A stretch of DNA of 64,000 bases from Eustoma russellianum (lineage: Eukaryota; Streptophyta; Magnoliopsida; Gentianales; Gentianaceae): positions 32,878,970-32,942,969 of the forward strand of contig AP025046.1 in NCBI GenBank assembly GCA_036186865.1, read 5' to 3'. Made by a program: the position numbers and the translations under genes. A model generated the notes under the pieces. That model was not told where the DNA came from and did no database searches. It was given only the letters and a program-made list of their open reading frames with translations. Shown in pieces: positions 1 through 12,560 of the stretch (positions are counted from its first letter, which is position 1; each line of letters starts with the position of its first letter).

Positions 1-1085
1 CAAAACGTTATACAATTCTGCCAAATTCCAGAATTTTCAGCCTGAGCAGTTCCACCAAATATTTTATTAAAAATAATCCGTAGCTTATTTTATCAAAATT
101 CCAACTCTCATATTTGCTACACACATAAGGCTAACTTTGCACCAAAAAACATCTTTATTGAAATTCTACAAAATTCATTTTTAAGACATTCAAAACGTTC
201 TTCAGTTCTGTCCAGTTCCAATGGTTTGATGTTTTGCCATTCTTTCAAGTCAAATGTCCACTATTTGTCTTGTTCTTATGAAATAGCTTATCGGTCACCA
301 CATACACCGCTTTGTAACATGAATATCCAGATTCCATGCTTTTTATTAAGTCACTTTCGAATCAATCCAAAACAGTGAGAGTCTTGTACACTACAATCAT
401 CATATTGGCCCGTTTTGCACATTATTAAGTCTATACTTGGTACAACCAAGTTATACATTATTCTTCTTCCTTCTTGGTCGTGTGCATGTGTCAACATATT
501 CATGTCACATTGAAAATTTTTAGCACAACACACTCATGTAATAAATCACTTAACAAGCAACTCCCACACATCCTAGAGTTCACAAGATATGCTCTTTTCT
601 TGGTTTTCATGTTCACCATCATAGTCACCCTTATGGACGAAAGTTTTGAAAGGTTATACACACATTTTCCAATATTTATTTAGACATGCAACACCTTCAC
701 ATGCTAGTTCATTTTAAATCCTACCAAATAAACTTGTAAAATTACAACTAGCACTTGCATGTCACTTTGATGATTCTTAAGTTTCATCCAAGAGTCATTC
801 TTGCCTAGGGTCACTTAGTTGAACCTTAATCCATCCTAAAACAACCTTATAATATATTGCATGTAAGAAAAGATTCCATCTTTGAATGAACTAATCACAT
901 GCAAGCCATGTCTTTGAGGAATCACTAAAATATAGTCATAAAACTTAGTATATTCAACTAAAGATCACATCTTAGAAACATATAAGCATTCAAGTCATTA
1001 ATCCTTCAAGTAAATCATGATGATCTAGTGTATACTTGCCTCTTCAAGCTAAAGCTCCTTTCTTAGCTTGGATTTTGGATAGGTT
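1..1085 (-). repeat. Gypsy-family LTR E, left half (interrupted by the copia insertion)
   Basis: Non-coding LTR sequence in minus orientation, cut by the window edge on the left. It shares with the other gypsy LTRs the order of blocks: TTCCAGAATTTTCAG-type phrases, 'aaaattccaactctcat', the 'agtcattcaag' phrase and 'agtgtatacttgcctctt' near 1030. The same blocks occur in C (27800-27880), B (38900-39080) and D (59040-59200). It continues after the copia element at 12566, and the last five bases (1081-1085, aggtt) are the copia TSD. The small ORFs in it (351-533, 474-683) have no coding character and are treated as chance. Confidence 0.8.
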
Positions 1086-4000
1086 TGTAGAAATAAGAGG
1101 GTTTGAGTGATTTCAAAATAAGAAATTTGAATATACATATACATATATAAACGTTGAGTATATATATATATACACACAAGTGTACATGTATGCATGATAA
1201 CTTGCCTTATTTAGCTTATATATCATGTTGTCGTACTAACGAGCCATGAAGCTTTAAAGCTTACATCATATGGCGAACATTTGTTGAGTTTATACTATTT
1301 TCAGGTGCCACAATTAATGAACTAAAGTAGTTCATTAAGTGAAGTACTTAGTTTAATAAACTAAGTAGTTCATTAAAGGAAGATGCATTTGGAAAAGGCA
1401 TAAAGGCAACATGGCTATGGAAGGAAAGTTCTCTCCTCCTCCCCACATCAATTTCACACGCCATTTATATATATAAACTATATATTTTCAGATTTTTTTA
1501 AAAGGCACATACACATGTATTCCAACGTACTACCGACACGTTATATATCTTACGTACGTACGTTTACGTCACACCACTATACTTAACTCATATTTATGAG
1601 TACATTCAGGTCTTATATCATATGATATAAGATATGGTGATGACAAATTAAATACGACACGATAAAAGGTTCTAAACCGAAATTTGTCGTATCGGGCGAT
1701 ACCGAAACTTCGCCAACGTGTCACGTACTTGCCATAAATAAATGGCCAGCCCATATGCATCAAAAATTGATGATATTTTCGTGCACATGACTGTATATTG
1801 AGACAAAAATACTTTCCATGTTGGCACACACAATTCACCCCACATTTAGGCCAAAATGTGAAGATTTCAATTTTATTTTTGTCACATGTTTATGGTACCA
1901 CTTTCAATCAGCCAAGTGCTGAAATTTAAAGTATATATTATATATATTATGTATAACATAATATATATAGCATGTGTAAAAGTTGGAATTTAAATTAGAG
2001 AAAAATCGGGTAATCGATAAATATCGAAAATTCGGTTTTCTACGCACATGACATGGAACGTTTTTCTTGAACATCATGTGACACGTATCTAGACACTTTC
2101 TACATATAATATACATCTTAAAGTGTTCTAGAAAATTAAATTAAAGGCTGATTGGAATATTACATGTGTGTATTATTAAATGTGCACTATTTTACAAAGT
2201 TAGCAAAAATAAAATTTTAGCACATGCATGTACACACTTAAACGTCACCCCAGCTGAGATGGAGCACATGTGGAGCCTTGTTGGCATATTGATTGGTCAA
2301 GGATCAATCATACAATGTTGATGAATCAAAGAGAGAAGCTACAAAAGGTAAGTTTTCAACATATACCTCTCTTATGTCACATGCTGAAAATTTCAGCATG
2401 TCACATACCTAGTGGCCGAAATCTTCACCCTTAAGGAAGATAATTTGTCAATTTTTCATTAAAGAATAAATCAAAGGAGTTATGGAAATGATTTGAATTG
2501 TATGTAAGGTTATTAAGTGTGATATTCTTTATATCACACATGCTGAAATTTTTCAGCATGTGTGAAGATGTTGTGGCCGAATGTGACTCTATTTTGGTGT
2601 CCAAGTTCATTCTTCATCTTGTAGCAAGACTTACCTTAAATAATGGATGTATTTTTATGGAAGGAATTCAAAGAAAAATTGAAGAAATCTAGATTTATTT
2701 CATGTGGTAAATACTGAAAAATGTCAGCATTGAAATCATAGTGCTGGCGGATTTTGGTGAGGAAGGAAGGAAGGATTTTTGTGTCTTGCAATTTATGACA
2801 AAATTTGAGAATTATGGTATGCTTTAATAATTGATTATTTGGCAAATATTTAGTGTTTTTTTCAGATTATCCATGTCATCAAATGATGACAACATTGAGC
2901 CAATCAAAAGGTGCCAAGTAAGCAATGACTAAATGATGGTCCAATGGAGTGATGCCAAGTAAGCAAAACATTGTCACCATGATGTCTCACACCCTCTCAA
3001 GCACTTAAAAGGAAATTTTCAAGAGGGGAGAAGGCTGCATAGGGGACGGCTGGACCTATAAGGAAGGAAGAGAAGAACAAACAAAAATAACACCAAGATT
3101 TGCATTCAAAAGTGATCAAAGTGCCAAAGCTTTCTTCTCCTACACTTTCTTTCTTTCTTCTCTTGTAAAAAGCCTATTGTACTTTACTTCTTTCATTCTT
3201 GAATAGGCTTCATAGAAACCACCATTCATGCATCTTTGTAAAAGATTGATCAAGGTGTGATCAATCTTCATTCTAGCAAGGTGGTGGTGTTCGTGCAAAT
3301 TGTACTAGCAATACAAGGTTTGTAAAGGGTTGGAGTTAAGGTGTAACTCTATCAACCCTGCGGTAAGGTGTACTGCGTGTGTGAATTTAGTGTGAACCAA
3401 GGAAGGTGTTCCTTGAAGACTGGAGTAGGTTGTTTATAACCGAACCAGTATAAAATTCTTGGTGCAATTTACTTTCAGCATTTACTTTTCAGTTTCTGCA
3501 CTGGTTATACGTTTTGTTCACGTTCGGAAAAATAGCAAACGATTTTCAAAAATTATAAAAATTTCCAGAAACATACATAAACGTTCTAGGGTTAATTTGG
3601 CGCAAGTTTCAACCCTTTTGGACAAGTATAGGTCAGTCAAACATCAAAAGTTCTGAGACTAGTGCAGTCTGATTTTCAGACTTGCAAAGGTTGAGACTTT
3701 GGTGGTATTTGACCTACTTACCAAAAGAATTTTCAAAAACTGTTTCAACCCATTTCAATATAGTGTGTGAGGAGTTATTGGTCAAATTTTCAGATCATTT
3801 GGACATTCACACAAATAGGAATTAATTTTTCAAAACCATCTACCGTTTCTGGCAGATTTGCACAATCTGAGTGCCAACGGTGTTTGAAGGGGTTAAAGGT
3901 TGAATTTTGATTTGACATTTTTAGGGGACCCTCATAACATCTGAGGCTAAGTTCTCTCAAAATTTCATAATTTTTGGAGACCTCTATCCTGGTTTTAAAA

Positions 4001-4136
4001 ACGTTTTAAAACAGGTCCTGAAAACAGAATCTGTTTTCAGAACATGAATTGTTCAAGTTTAAAGAAATTTTAAAAAGCACACTTTCCGCACCATCTATTC
4101 AACCCCCCCTTCTAGTGGTGCCTTGCAGATCCTACA
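1086..4136 (+). repeat. 5' LTR of the SIRE-type copia element
   Basis: LTR of 3051 bp with TG...CA ends. Notable content: a TA-rich microsatellite near 1130-1175; the inverted repeat CTTAGTTTA/TAAACTAAG near 1350; a perfect 10-bp-arm palindrome at 2380-2400; and a perfect 15-bp-arm hairpin at 2534-2565. A promoter-like stretch is followed by a pyrimidine-rich block (3130-3200). The ORFs of 60-90 codons on both strands are not conserved in frame with any known product, so no protein is called. Confidence 0.95.
2534..2565. repeat. Perfect hairpin in the copia LTR (repeated at 10958-10989)
   Basis: The 15-base arm TCACACATGCTGAAA (2534-2548) is followed after 2 bases by its exact reverse complement (2551-2565). 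It is kept perfectly in the 3' LTR at 10958-10989. Related palindromes on the same TGCTGAAA core lie at 2380-2400 (3' copy 10804-10824) and at 11134-11155. The 5' counterpart of the last one, near 2709-2731, is broken by substitutions in both arms. Confidence 0.85.
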
Positions 4137-4138
4137 AG

Positions 4139-4156
4139 TGGTATCAGTGAGCAGGA
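4139..4156 (+). promoter_or_regulatory. Primer binding site (tRNA-iMet type, imperfect)
   Basis: Two bases after the 5' LTR, the sequence TGGTATCAGTGAGCAGG matches the plant initiator-Met PBS TGGTATCAG-AGC, with a 2-base insertion (TG) after the ninth base. It would prime minus-strand DNA synthesis. The nine proximal bases are exact. Confidence 0.85.
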
Positions 4157-4190
4157 ATACTCACTACAAGGAATCCAACGATTCAGTGAG

Positions 4191-6087
4191 ATGGCATCCA
4201 CAAATCTCAAAACCGAACAAGAAGGTATGTCGAGCCAAAGGCCTCCACTCTTTGACGGTGAGTTTTTTATTCAATGGAAACTTAGGATGAAACTTTTTCT
4301 TATGGCTATAGATATAGACCTTTGGTCAATAATTGAAGATGGTCCATATGTCCCGTCTAAATTGTCCATTGTAGATGGAGTCACACTAGAAGTAATTAAA
4401 ACAAGACAAGACTATACTAGTGAAGACAAAAAGAAACTGAGTATGAATGCTAAGGCCATGCAATTACTCTTAAATGGCTTAAGTAAGAGTGAGTCTAGTT
4501 ATGTGTCAAATTGTTCGAGTGCACAAGAAATGTGGAGAATCTTAGAGATGAAACACGAAGGCACGAGTCAAGTAAAAGAGTCTAAAATTTATATGCTTAT
4601 GTCTACTCTTGAGTCTTTCAAGTTGTTGCCTAATGAGTCAATTGTAGATATGGATCTTCGTTTGACTAACATCTATAACTCTCTTGAGTCTCTTGGTAAG
4701 GCTTTTACAACGCAGGAAAAGGTACAGAAAGTCCTACGGAGCCTCCCTTCGGAATGGGATCCTAAAGTGACTGCCATAGAAGAAAGCAAGAAAAATGGAA
4801 GAACTCATTGGTTCACTAAAAGTGTATGAAAACAAACTCACTATTCGGAAATCGGAATCATCTAAACAAGGTAAAACAATTGCCTTTAAATCAAATGAAT
4901 ACGTCTCCCCTCCCTCCGATCACGTAGATGATAGTGATTCCGAATCGGATAATGATGACTTAATTCTATTGGCTAAAGGACTAAGAAGATTCATGAGAAA
5001 GTCATTTAGAAATAAAAACAAGGGCACTACATCTAAGAGAAATAAAAACAAGTCAAATGATAAGGACATTAAATGTTATGAATGCGGCAAACTCGGACAC
5101 TTATCATATGACTGCCCAAACAAAGAAAAGCAAACTAATAAATACCCTGACAAGGAGCGGAACAAAAATAGACTCATCTCAGATCCTAAACAAAGGAAAC
5201 GTGCACTAAAGGCCTCCACATGGAGTGACTCATCAGACTCTGAAACTGAGACCGAAGAGGAGACCGCTCAAGTTTGCTTCGCTTCAAAGGCATCTAATGA
5301 GGTATCATCCGATTCTGACTCTGACTCTGAACCTTCTTATGATGATCTTTTTAGTCAGTATCTTGAATTACATAAATTTACTAAGACTCTCGCAAAAGAA
5401 AAGAAACGTTTAATTGAAGACAAGAAACTGTTAGAATCTTCTAACGAGAATCTTGTCGCTCAATTAAGCGATTCAAAGAAAGAGTCTTCATGTGTCATCA
5501 CTGCATTAAAAACCGAGATCTCATCATTGACTTCTCAAAATAATGAAATGAAATCCGAGATTTCAAATTTGAAATCAAGGAATACAGACTTAGAGAAAAT
5601 GATGAAACAATTCTATACAGGGTCAAACATGCTGCATCGCATCATATTATCGCAAAAGCATGACAGTGACAAAACTGGATTGGGATACGTTGATACTAAC
5701 GAAGTATCAACCAAACCAACCAAGTTTGTTGTGTCTAAGAAAGTAGACACCCCTAAGCATCAAGTGGCGTCTAAGATGATGCAAAAAGCGCCCCCTTCCA
5801 CACGCCCCACTCCCTCATATCATGTGAAATATAACGTTGTACCATATAGATATGAGAACAAAAGAACAATGCATACACGAAATACATATCATCCACGCAC
5901 TACGCGCACGCACACAAGGACATATCAAAAGCATCCTTCATTCAATGAGTATAGAGGAGTCCTTGGGCAAAGACCCAAAGTACATGCACCACATGTATAT
6001 TATATCGCACCTTCATGCTTGCCATTTGATAGACCGAGAAGGATCACCCAAGTATGGGTACCGAAAGGTACCTTTACCAAAAAGTGA
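4191..6087 (+). pseudogene. gag: Copia gag (capsid/nucleocapsid), broken by a one-base frameshift
   Basis: Gag forms the virus-like particle and packages element RNA. The start is the ATG at 4191, about 50 bases past the PBS. The N-terminal part (4191-4829) carries the copia UBN2-type gag fold, with phrases such as FDGEFFIQWKLRMKLFL and EMWRILEMKHEGTSQVKESK. At the A-run 4791-4795 the frame shifts by one base. Frame 4795-6087 then continues the same protein, and the first frame ends 36 bases later, so this is damage, not an overlap gene. The distal part has an acidic Asp/Ser stretch, a CCHC zinc knuckle CYECGKLGHLSYDC (5074-5115), a second Asp/Ser/Glu stretch, a coiled coil (about 5340-5640), a GLGY motif, and a basic His/Arg/Tyr-rich tail ending at TGA 6085-6087. 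The long post-knuckle region is typical of the SIRE lineage. Confidence 0.93.
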
Positions 6088-6091
6088 TTAA

Positions 6092-9000
6092 CTAACTCGA
6101 AAGGACCCAAAATTAAAAGGGTACCTAAATCACCTTTTCACATTGCAGGGAGACCACTCATCAAAGGACACATCAATAAAGTGGTTCCTTGACAGTGGGT
6201 GCTCGAGGCACATGACGGGTGACCCGAGCCTGTTCTCCAAATTAAAGAAGGTCACAAAAGGCGGATCCGTGACCTTTGGAGACAACAATGAAGGGAAGAT
6301 CATTGGAAAAGGTACGATTGGCAATCCGAATACACTTCAAATCTCCAACCTATTTTTGGTAAGCAACTTATCTTACAATCTTCTTAGTATTTCTCAATTT
6401 GTTGAAAATGGTTTCAATGTGTGTTTTACTCACCCTTATTGCAATATAATAAATAAAAATGGAGAAACCGTTTTAAAAGGAAAACGTGAAGGGAATATAT
6501 TCACACTATCTATGGATGATGTAGTAGACGCCAAAGTTAAATGTTTTATGTCAAATGAACCCAATGTGAATTTGTGGCATAGACGTTTAGGACACATAGG
6601 TATTTCTACACTAGAAAAATTGCAACGAAAGAACCTAGTACGGGGATTGCCTACGCTTGATTTAGACAACTTTCAGTTGTGTGAATCTTGCATAAAAGGC
6701 AAACAAACACGTGAGTCACTTAAGCCTAAAAATGAGATAAGCACGACTAGAATACTAGAACTATTGCATATCGATTTGTTTGGTCCTAGTCGCACTACAA
6801 GCCTTGGTGGGCGTCACTATGCATGTGTGATTGTTGATGACTTTTCTCGCTATACTTGGACTTTATTTCTTGCACATAAGGATGATAGCGCCATAGAAAT
6901 CGCTAAATTAATTAAACAACTTGAAAATCAATACGGCGTAAATGTGAAAAGAATAAGAAGCGATAGAGGCGGTGAGTTTAAAAATAAAGAAATGATTTTG
7001 TTTTGTGAAGAAAAAGGAATTAAACATGAGTTTTCGCCACCTAGAACTCAACAATTAAATGGAGTAGTAGAAAGAAAGAATCGCACACTACAAGAAATTG
7101 CTAGAACCATGCTTTGCGAAAATAAATTACCTAGATTTCTGTGGGCGGAAGCCGTAAATTGTGCATGCTATATTGTAAATCGCCTATCTATAAGAAAGAA
7201 AATAAACAAGACGCCTTACGAAATTTTGAATGATCGCATGCCTAAGATAGATTATTTTCGTGTGTTTGGATGCAAATGCTTTGTCTTGAATACAAAAGAT
7301 AATTTAGATAAATTTGAATCCAAATCAATTGAGTGCATTTTTGTTGGGTATTCCATAAATTCAAAAGCATATAGATGTTATGATCCTCTCACTAGACAAA
7401 TCATAGAATCTATTCATGTTAAATTCAATGAATTTGGAGAGATTGATAAAGATAAGGAATATGACGATGATTTTGAATTGAAACCCGTTTTGGATGAAGA
7501 TAATGATTCTTTTGATATGCATGAGATGAATGAGACACTAAAAATGCATGATCATATAGAAATGCATGATAACTTAGAAAATAATCAACCAAGATGGCAT
7601 AGGGATCACCCACAAGATCTCATCATAGGCGACATTACTCACGGTGTGCGACCACGTAGAAGAATCACTTCGGATGAAATAAATGAATTTCATGCTATGA
7701 TTTCTGAAATTGAGCCCAAAAATGTGCATGATGCTTTGAGTGATTCATCTTGGATTGATGCTATGCATGACGAACTTAATCAATTCGTTAGAAATGATGT
7801 ATGGGACTTAGTGCCACGACCACAAGATAAGACAATAATAGGCACAAAGTGGGTATTTAGGAACAAAATGAATGAAGAAGGAAAAGTCGTTAGAAATAAA
7901 GCAAGACTCGTAGCTCAAGGATATAATCAAGAAGAAGGAATAGACTACGATGAAACATTTGCACCCGTAGCACGTTTAGAAGCTATACGACTCTTACTTG
8001 CTATTGCTTGCTTGAAAGATTTTAAATTATATCAAATGGACGTCAAAAGTGCTTTTCTAAACGGATTTATACAAGAAGAAGTATACGTGAAGCAACCACC
8101 CGGTTTTGAAGATTTGAAACATCCAGATCACGTGTACAAACTAAAGAAGGCACTATATGGCCTAAAGCAAGCGCCGAGAGCATGGTATGATCGTTTTGCC
8201 ACCTTTCTTTTAGAAAATAATTTTAAACGTGGTACTATAGATAGTACACTATTTTTGAAACAAGAAAAATCAGATTTACTTATTATTCAAATTTACGTAG
8301 ATGACATTATTTTCGGTTCTACCTCACATAGACTTGTTAAAGATTTTGAAAATTGTATGAAAGCTGAATTTGAAATGTCTATGGTTGGTGAACTTAATTA
8401 TTTTCTTGGCTTGCAGATTAAGCAAACGAGTAAAGGAATTCATATAAGCCAAGCTAAGTACGTAAACGACATGATCAAGAAGTTCAATTTTGAAACTTTG
8501 AAATCATCCCCCACGCCTATGAGTGTCACTACTAAATTAGACAAAGATGAACATGGTAAAGATGTTGATAATGGATTATATAGATCTATGATTGGTTCTT
8601 TACTATATTTAACTGCTAGTAGGCCTGACATCATGTTTAGCGTATGCATGTGTGCTCGTTTTCAAAGTCAACCTAAGGTGTCACACTTAAATGCTGTAAA
8701 AAGAATATTCCGTTATATCAAGCACACGCCCACCTTAGGTATTTGGTATGCTAAGGACTCTACATTCGATTTACATGCTTACACTGATGCAGATTATGGT
8801 GGCTGCAAAATAGATAGAAAAAGCACGAGCGGAACTTGCCAATTCATAGGCAATTCCCTTATTTCATGGTTTTCCAAAAAGCAAGCAAGTGTTGCTTTGT
8901 CCACTACTGAGGCTGAGTGTATGGCTCTTAGCCTTTGTTGCACACAGTTGTTGTGAATAAAACAACAACTTTCAGACTTTGGAATTACCGTAAATAAAAT

Positions 9001-9244
9001 TCCTATATATTGTGATAGTATGAGTGCAATAAATTTGTCTAAAAACCCCGTATTACACTCTAAGGCTAAGCATATAGAAGTTCGCTATCATTTTCTTCGT
9101 GATCACATTAACAATGGTAATATTGTCATAGATCACGTACGCACAGAATCACAAGTAGCGGATATATTTACAAAGGCCTTAAATCAAGCCACATTTGAAT
9201 CTCTTCGTTCTAAATTAGGCATGATTCCTGTTGATGTGATTTAA
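6092..9244 (+). pseudogene. pol: Copia pol polyprotein (PR-INT-RT-RNaseH), one premature stop
   Basis: Aspartic protease DSG lies about 20 codons after the Leu codon at 6143, in WFLDSGCSRHMTGD. Integrase follows, with an HHCC zinc site (WHRRLGHIG...CESC) and the catalytic triad D (6773), D (6962) and E (7070), spaced as DD35E. Reverse transcriptase has KWVFRNKMN, YQMDVKSAFLNG and YVDD (8294-8305). RNase H has DADYGGC, TTEAEC and YCDS. The frame is open from 6092 without an ATG and is offset from gag, so expression needed frameshifting, splicing, or an intact ancestor. TGA at 8954-8956 replaces the Trp codon expected after AQLL-type residues in RNase H. The same frame reopens and runs to TAA 9242-9244, ending with VADIFTKAL. 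Apart from that stop the domains look complete. PR-INT-RT-RH order is diagnostic of Ty1/copia. No env-like frame follows. Confidence 0.95.
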
Positions 9245-9299
9245 TGCGATATTATTTGATTTACTTTCCTTTTTGACAGGAATCTTTTGACTAACTTTC

Positions 9300-9512
9300 C
9301 AAAATAAAGGGGGAGAGAGAAGCATGATTTAAGGAGGAGAGAGAGATTTAAGGGGGAGAGAGATCACTGATTGATCCTAATTGCATGAATCAAGGGGGAG
9401 CCGGATTTGAAATTCGAAATTCAAATTTCAAATCTGTGCATAATTCAAGGGGGAGAGATAACACTTAAATCATGTACACTAGTTATTTTGAAAATCATCA
9501 AAAGGGGGAGAT
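9300..9512 (+). promoter_or_regulatory. Polypurine tract and a series of upstream PPT-like repeats
   Basis: The tract AAAAGGGGGAGA abuts the 3' LTR at 9513 and would prime plus-strand DNA. Near-copies of (A)AGGGGGAG occur at about 9306, 9331 (a GGAGGAG variant), 9351, 9391 and 9448, each followed by AGAGA or GCC. They sit in about 270 bases of non-coding DNA between pol and the LTR. Similar purine clusters are a feature I associate with SIRE-type elements. Confidence 0.85.
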
Positions 9513-12500
9513 TGTAGAAATAAGAGGGTTTGAGTGATTTCAAAATAAGAAATTTGAATATATATATACATATATAAACGTTGAGTATATATATATATAC
9601 ACAAGTGTACATGTATGCGTGATAACTTGCCTTATTTAGCTTATATATCATGTTGTCGTACTAACGAGCCATGAAGCTTTAAAGCTTACATCATATGGCG
9701 AACATTTGTTGAGTTTATACTATTTTCAGGTGCCACAATTAATGAACTAAAGTAGTTCATTAAGTGAAGTACTTAGTTTAATAAACTAAGTAGTTCATTA
9801 AAGGAAGATGCATTTGGAAAAGGCATAAAGGCAACATGGCTATGGAAGGAAAGTTCTCTCCTCCTCCCCACATCAATTTCACACGCCATTTATATATATA
9901 AACTATATATTTTCAGATTTTTTTAAAAGGCACATACACATGTATTCCAACGTACTACTGACACGTTATATATCTTACGTACGTACGTTTACGTCACACC
10001 ACTATACTTAACTCATATTTATGAGTACATTCAGGTCTTATATCATATGATATAAGATATGGTGATGACAATTTAATACGACACGATAAAAGGTTCTAAA
10101 CCGAAATTTGTCGTATCGGGCGATACCGAAACTTCGCCAACGTGTCACGTACTTGCCATAAATAAATGGCCAGCCCATATGCATCAAAAATTGATGATAT
10201 TTTCGTGCACATGACTGTATATTGAGACAAAAATACTTTCCATGTTGGCACACACAATTCACCCCACATTTAGGCCAAAATGTGAAGATTTCAATTTTAT
10301 TTTTGTCACATGTTTATGGTACCACTTTCAATCAGCCAAGTGCTGAAATTTAAAGTATATATTATATATATTATGTATAACATAATATATATAGCATGTG
10401 CAAAAGTTGGAATTTAAATTAGAGAAAAATCGGGTAATCGATAAATATCGAAAATTCGGTTTTCTACGCACATGACATGAAACGTTTTTCTTGAACATCA
10501 TGTGACACGTATCTAGACACTTTCTACATATAATATACATCTTAAAGTGTTCTAGAAAATTAAATCAAGGGCTGATTGGAATATTACATGTGTGTATTAT
10601 TAAATGTGCACTATTTTACAAAGTTAGCAAAAATAAAATTTCAGCACATGCATGTACACACTTAAACGTCACCCCAGCTGAGATGGAGCACATGTGGAGC
10701 CTTGTTGGCATATTGATTGGTCAAGGATCAATCATACAATGTTGATGAATCAAAGAGAGAAGCTACAAAAGGTAAGTTTTCAACATATACATCTCTTATG
10801 TCACATGCTGAAAATTTCAGCATGTCACATACCTAGTGGCCGAAATCTTCACCCTTAAGGAAGATAATTTGTCAATTTTTCATTAAAGAATAAATCAAAG
10901 GAGTTATGGAAATGATTTGAATTGTATGTAAGGTTATTAAGTTTGATATTCTTTATATCACACATGCTGAAATTTTTCAGCATGTGTGAAGATGTTGTGG
11001 CCGAATGTGACTCTATTTTGGTGTCCAAGTTCATTCTTCATCTTGTAGCAAGACTTACCTTAAATAATGGATGTATTTTTATGGAAGAAATTCAAAGAAA
11101 AATGGAAGAAATCTAGATTTATTTCATGTGGTAAATGCTGAAAAATTTCAGCATTGAAATCATAGTGCTGGCCGATTTTGGTGAGGAAGGAAGGAAGGAT
11201 TTTTGTGTCTTGCAATTTATGACAAAATTTGAGAATTATGGTATGATTTAATAATTGATTATTTGGCAAATATTTAGTTTTTTTTTCAGATTATCCATGC
11301 CATCAAATGATGACAACATTGAGCCAATCAAAAGGTGCCAAGTAAGCAATGACTAAATGATGGTCCAATGGAGTGATGCCAAGTAAGCAAAACATTGTCA
11401 CCATGATGTCTCACACCCTCTCAAGCACTTAAAAGGAAATTTTCAAGAGGGGAGAAGGCTGCATAGGGGACGGCTGGACCTATAAGGAAGGAAGAGAATA
11501 ACAAACAAAAATAACACCAAGATTTGCATTCAAAAGTGATCAAAGTGCCAAAGCTTTCTTCTCCTACACTTTCTTTCTTTCTTCTCTTGTAAAAAGCCTA
11601 TTGTACTTTACTTCTTTCATTCTTGAATAGGCTTCATAGAAACCACCATTCATACATCTTTGTAAAAGATTGATCAAGGTTTGATCAATCTTCATTCTAG
11701 CAAGGTGGTGGTGTTCGTGCAAATTGTACTAGCAATACAAGGTTTGTAAAGGGTTGGAGTTAAGGTGTAACTCTATCAACCCTGCGGTAAGGTGTACTGC
11801 GTGTGTGAATTTAGTGTGAACCAAGGAAGGTGTTCCTTGAAGACTGGAGTAGGTTGTTTATAACCGAACCAGTATAAAATTCTTGGTGCAATTTACTTTC
11901 AGCATTTACTTTTCAGTTTCTGCACTGGTTATACGTTTTGTTCACGTTCAGAAAAATAGAAAACGATTTTCAAAAATTATAAAAATTTCCAGAAACTTAC
12001 ATAAACGTTCTAGGGTTAATTTGGCACAAGTTTCAACCCTTTTGGACAAGTATAGGTCAGTCAAACATCAAAAGTTCTGAGACTAGTGCAGTCTGATTTT
12101 CAGACTTGCAAAGGTTGAGACTTTGGTGGTATTTGACCTACTTACCAAAAGAATTTTCAAAAACTGTTTCAACCCATTTCAATATAGTGTGTGAGGAGTT
12201 ATTGGTCAAATTTTCAGATCATTTGGACATTCACACAAATAGGAATTAATTTTTCAAAACCATCTACCGTTTCTGGCAGATTTGCACAATCTGAGTGCCA
12301 ACGGTTTTTGAAGGGGTTAAAGGTTGAATTTTGATTTGAAATTTTTAGGGGACCCTCATAACATCTGAGGCTAAGTTCTCTCAAACTTTCATAATTTTTG
12401 GAGACCTCTAACCTGGTTTTAAAAACGTTTTAAAACAGGTCCTGAAAACAGAATCTGTTTTCAGAACTTGAATTGTTCAAGTTTAAAGAAATTTTAAAAA

Positions 12501-12560
12501 GCACACTTTCCGCACCATCTATTCAACCCCCCCTTCTAGTGGTGCCTTGCAGATCCTACA
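9513..12560 (+). repeat. 3' LTR of the SIRE-type copia element
   Basis: LTR of 3048 bp, colinear with 1086-4136 with scattered substitutions and a few 1-2 base indels (for example loss of one AC in the early TA/CA microsatellite). It ends GATCCTACA at 12560, followed by the TSD AGGTT at 12561-12565. The palindromes at 10804-10824, 10958-10989 and 11134-11155 are all intact here. Confidence 0.95.

Larger units (their letters stand above)
1086..12560 (+). mobile_element. Complete SIRE/Maximus-type Ty1/copia retrotransposon
   Basis: Full-length LTR retrotransposon of 11,475 bp with two near-identical LTRs (1086-4136 and 9513-12560), a primer binding site, gag, pol and a purine tract. Both LTRs start TGTAGAAATAAG and end GATCCTACA. 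The 5-bp TSD AGGTT occurs at 1081-1085 and again at 12561-12565. Pol order is protease, integrase, reverse transcriptase, RNase H, which defines Ty1/copia. The ~3-kb LTRs, the long gag with a coiled coil after the zinc knuckle, and the WFLDSGCSRHMTGD protease region point to the SIRE/Maximus lineage (family knowledge). By eye the LTRs differ at about 35-40 positions in 3.05 kb, suggesting a fairly recent insertion. A gag frameshift and a pol nonsense codon make this copy defective. It lies inside gypsy LTR E. Confidence 0.96.
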
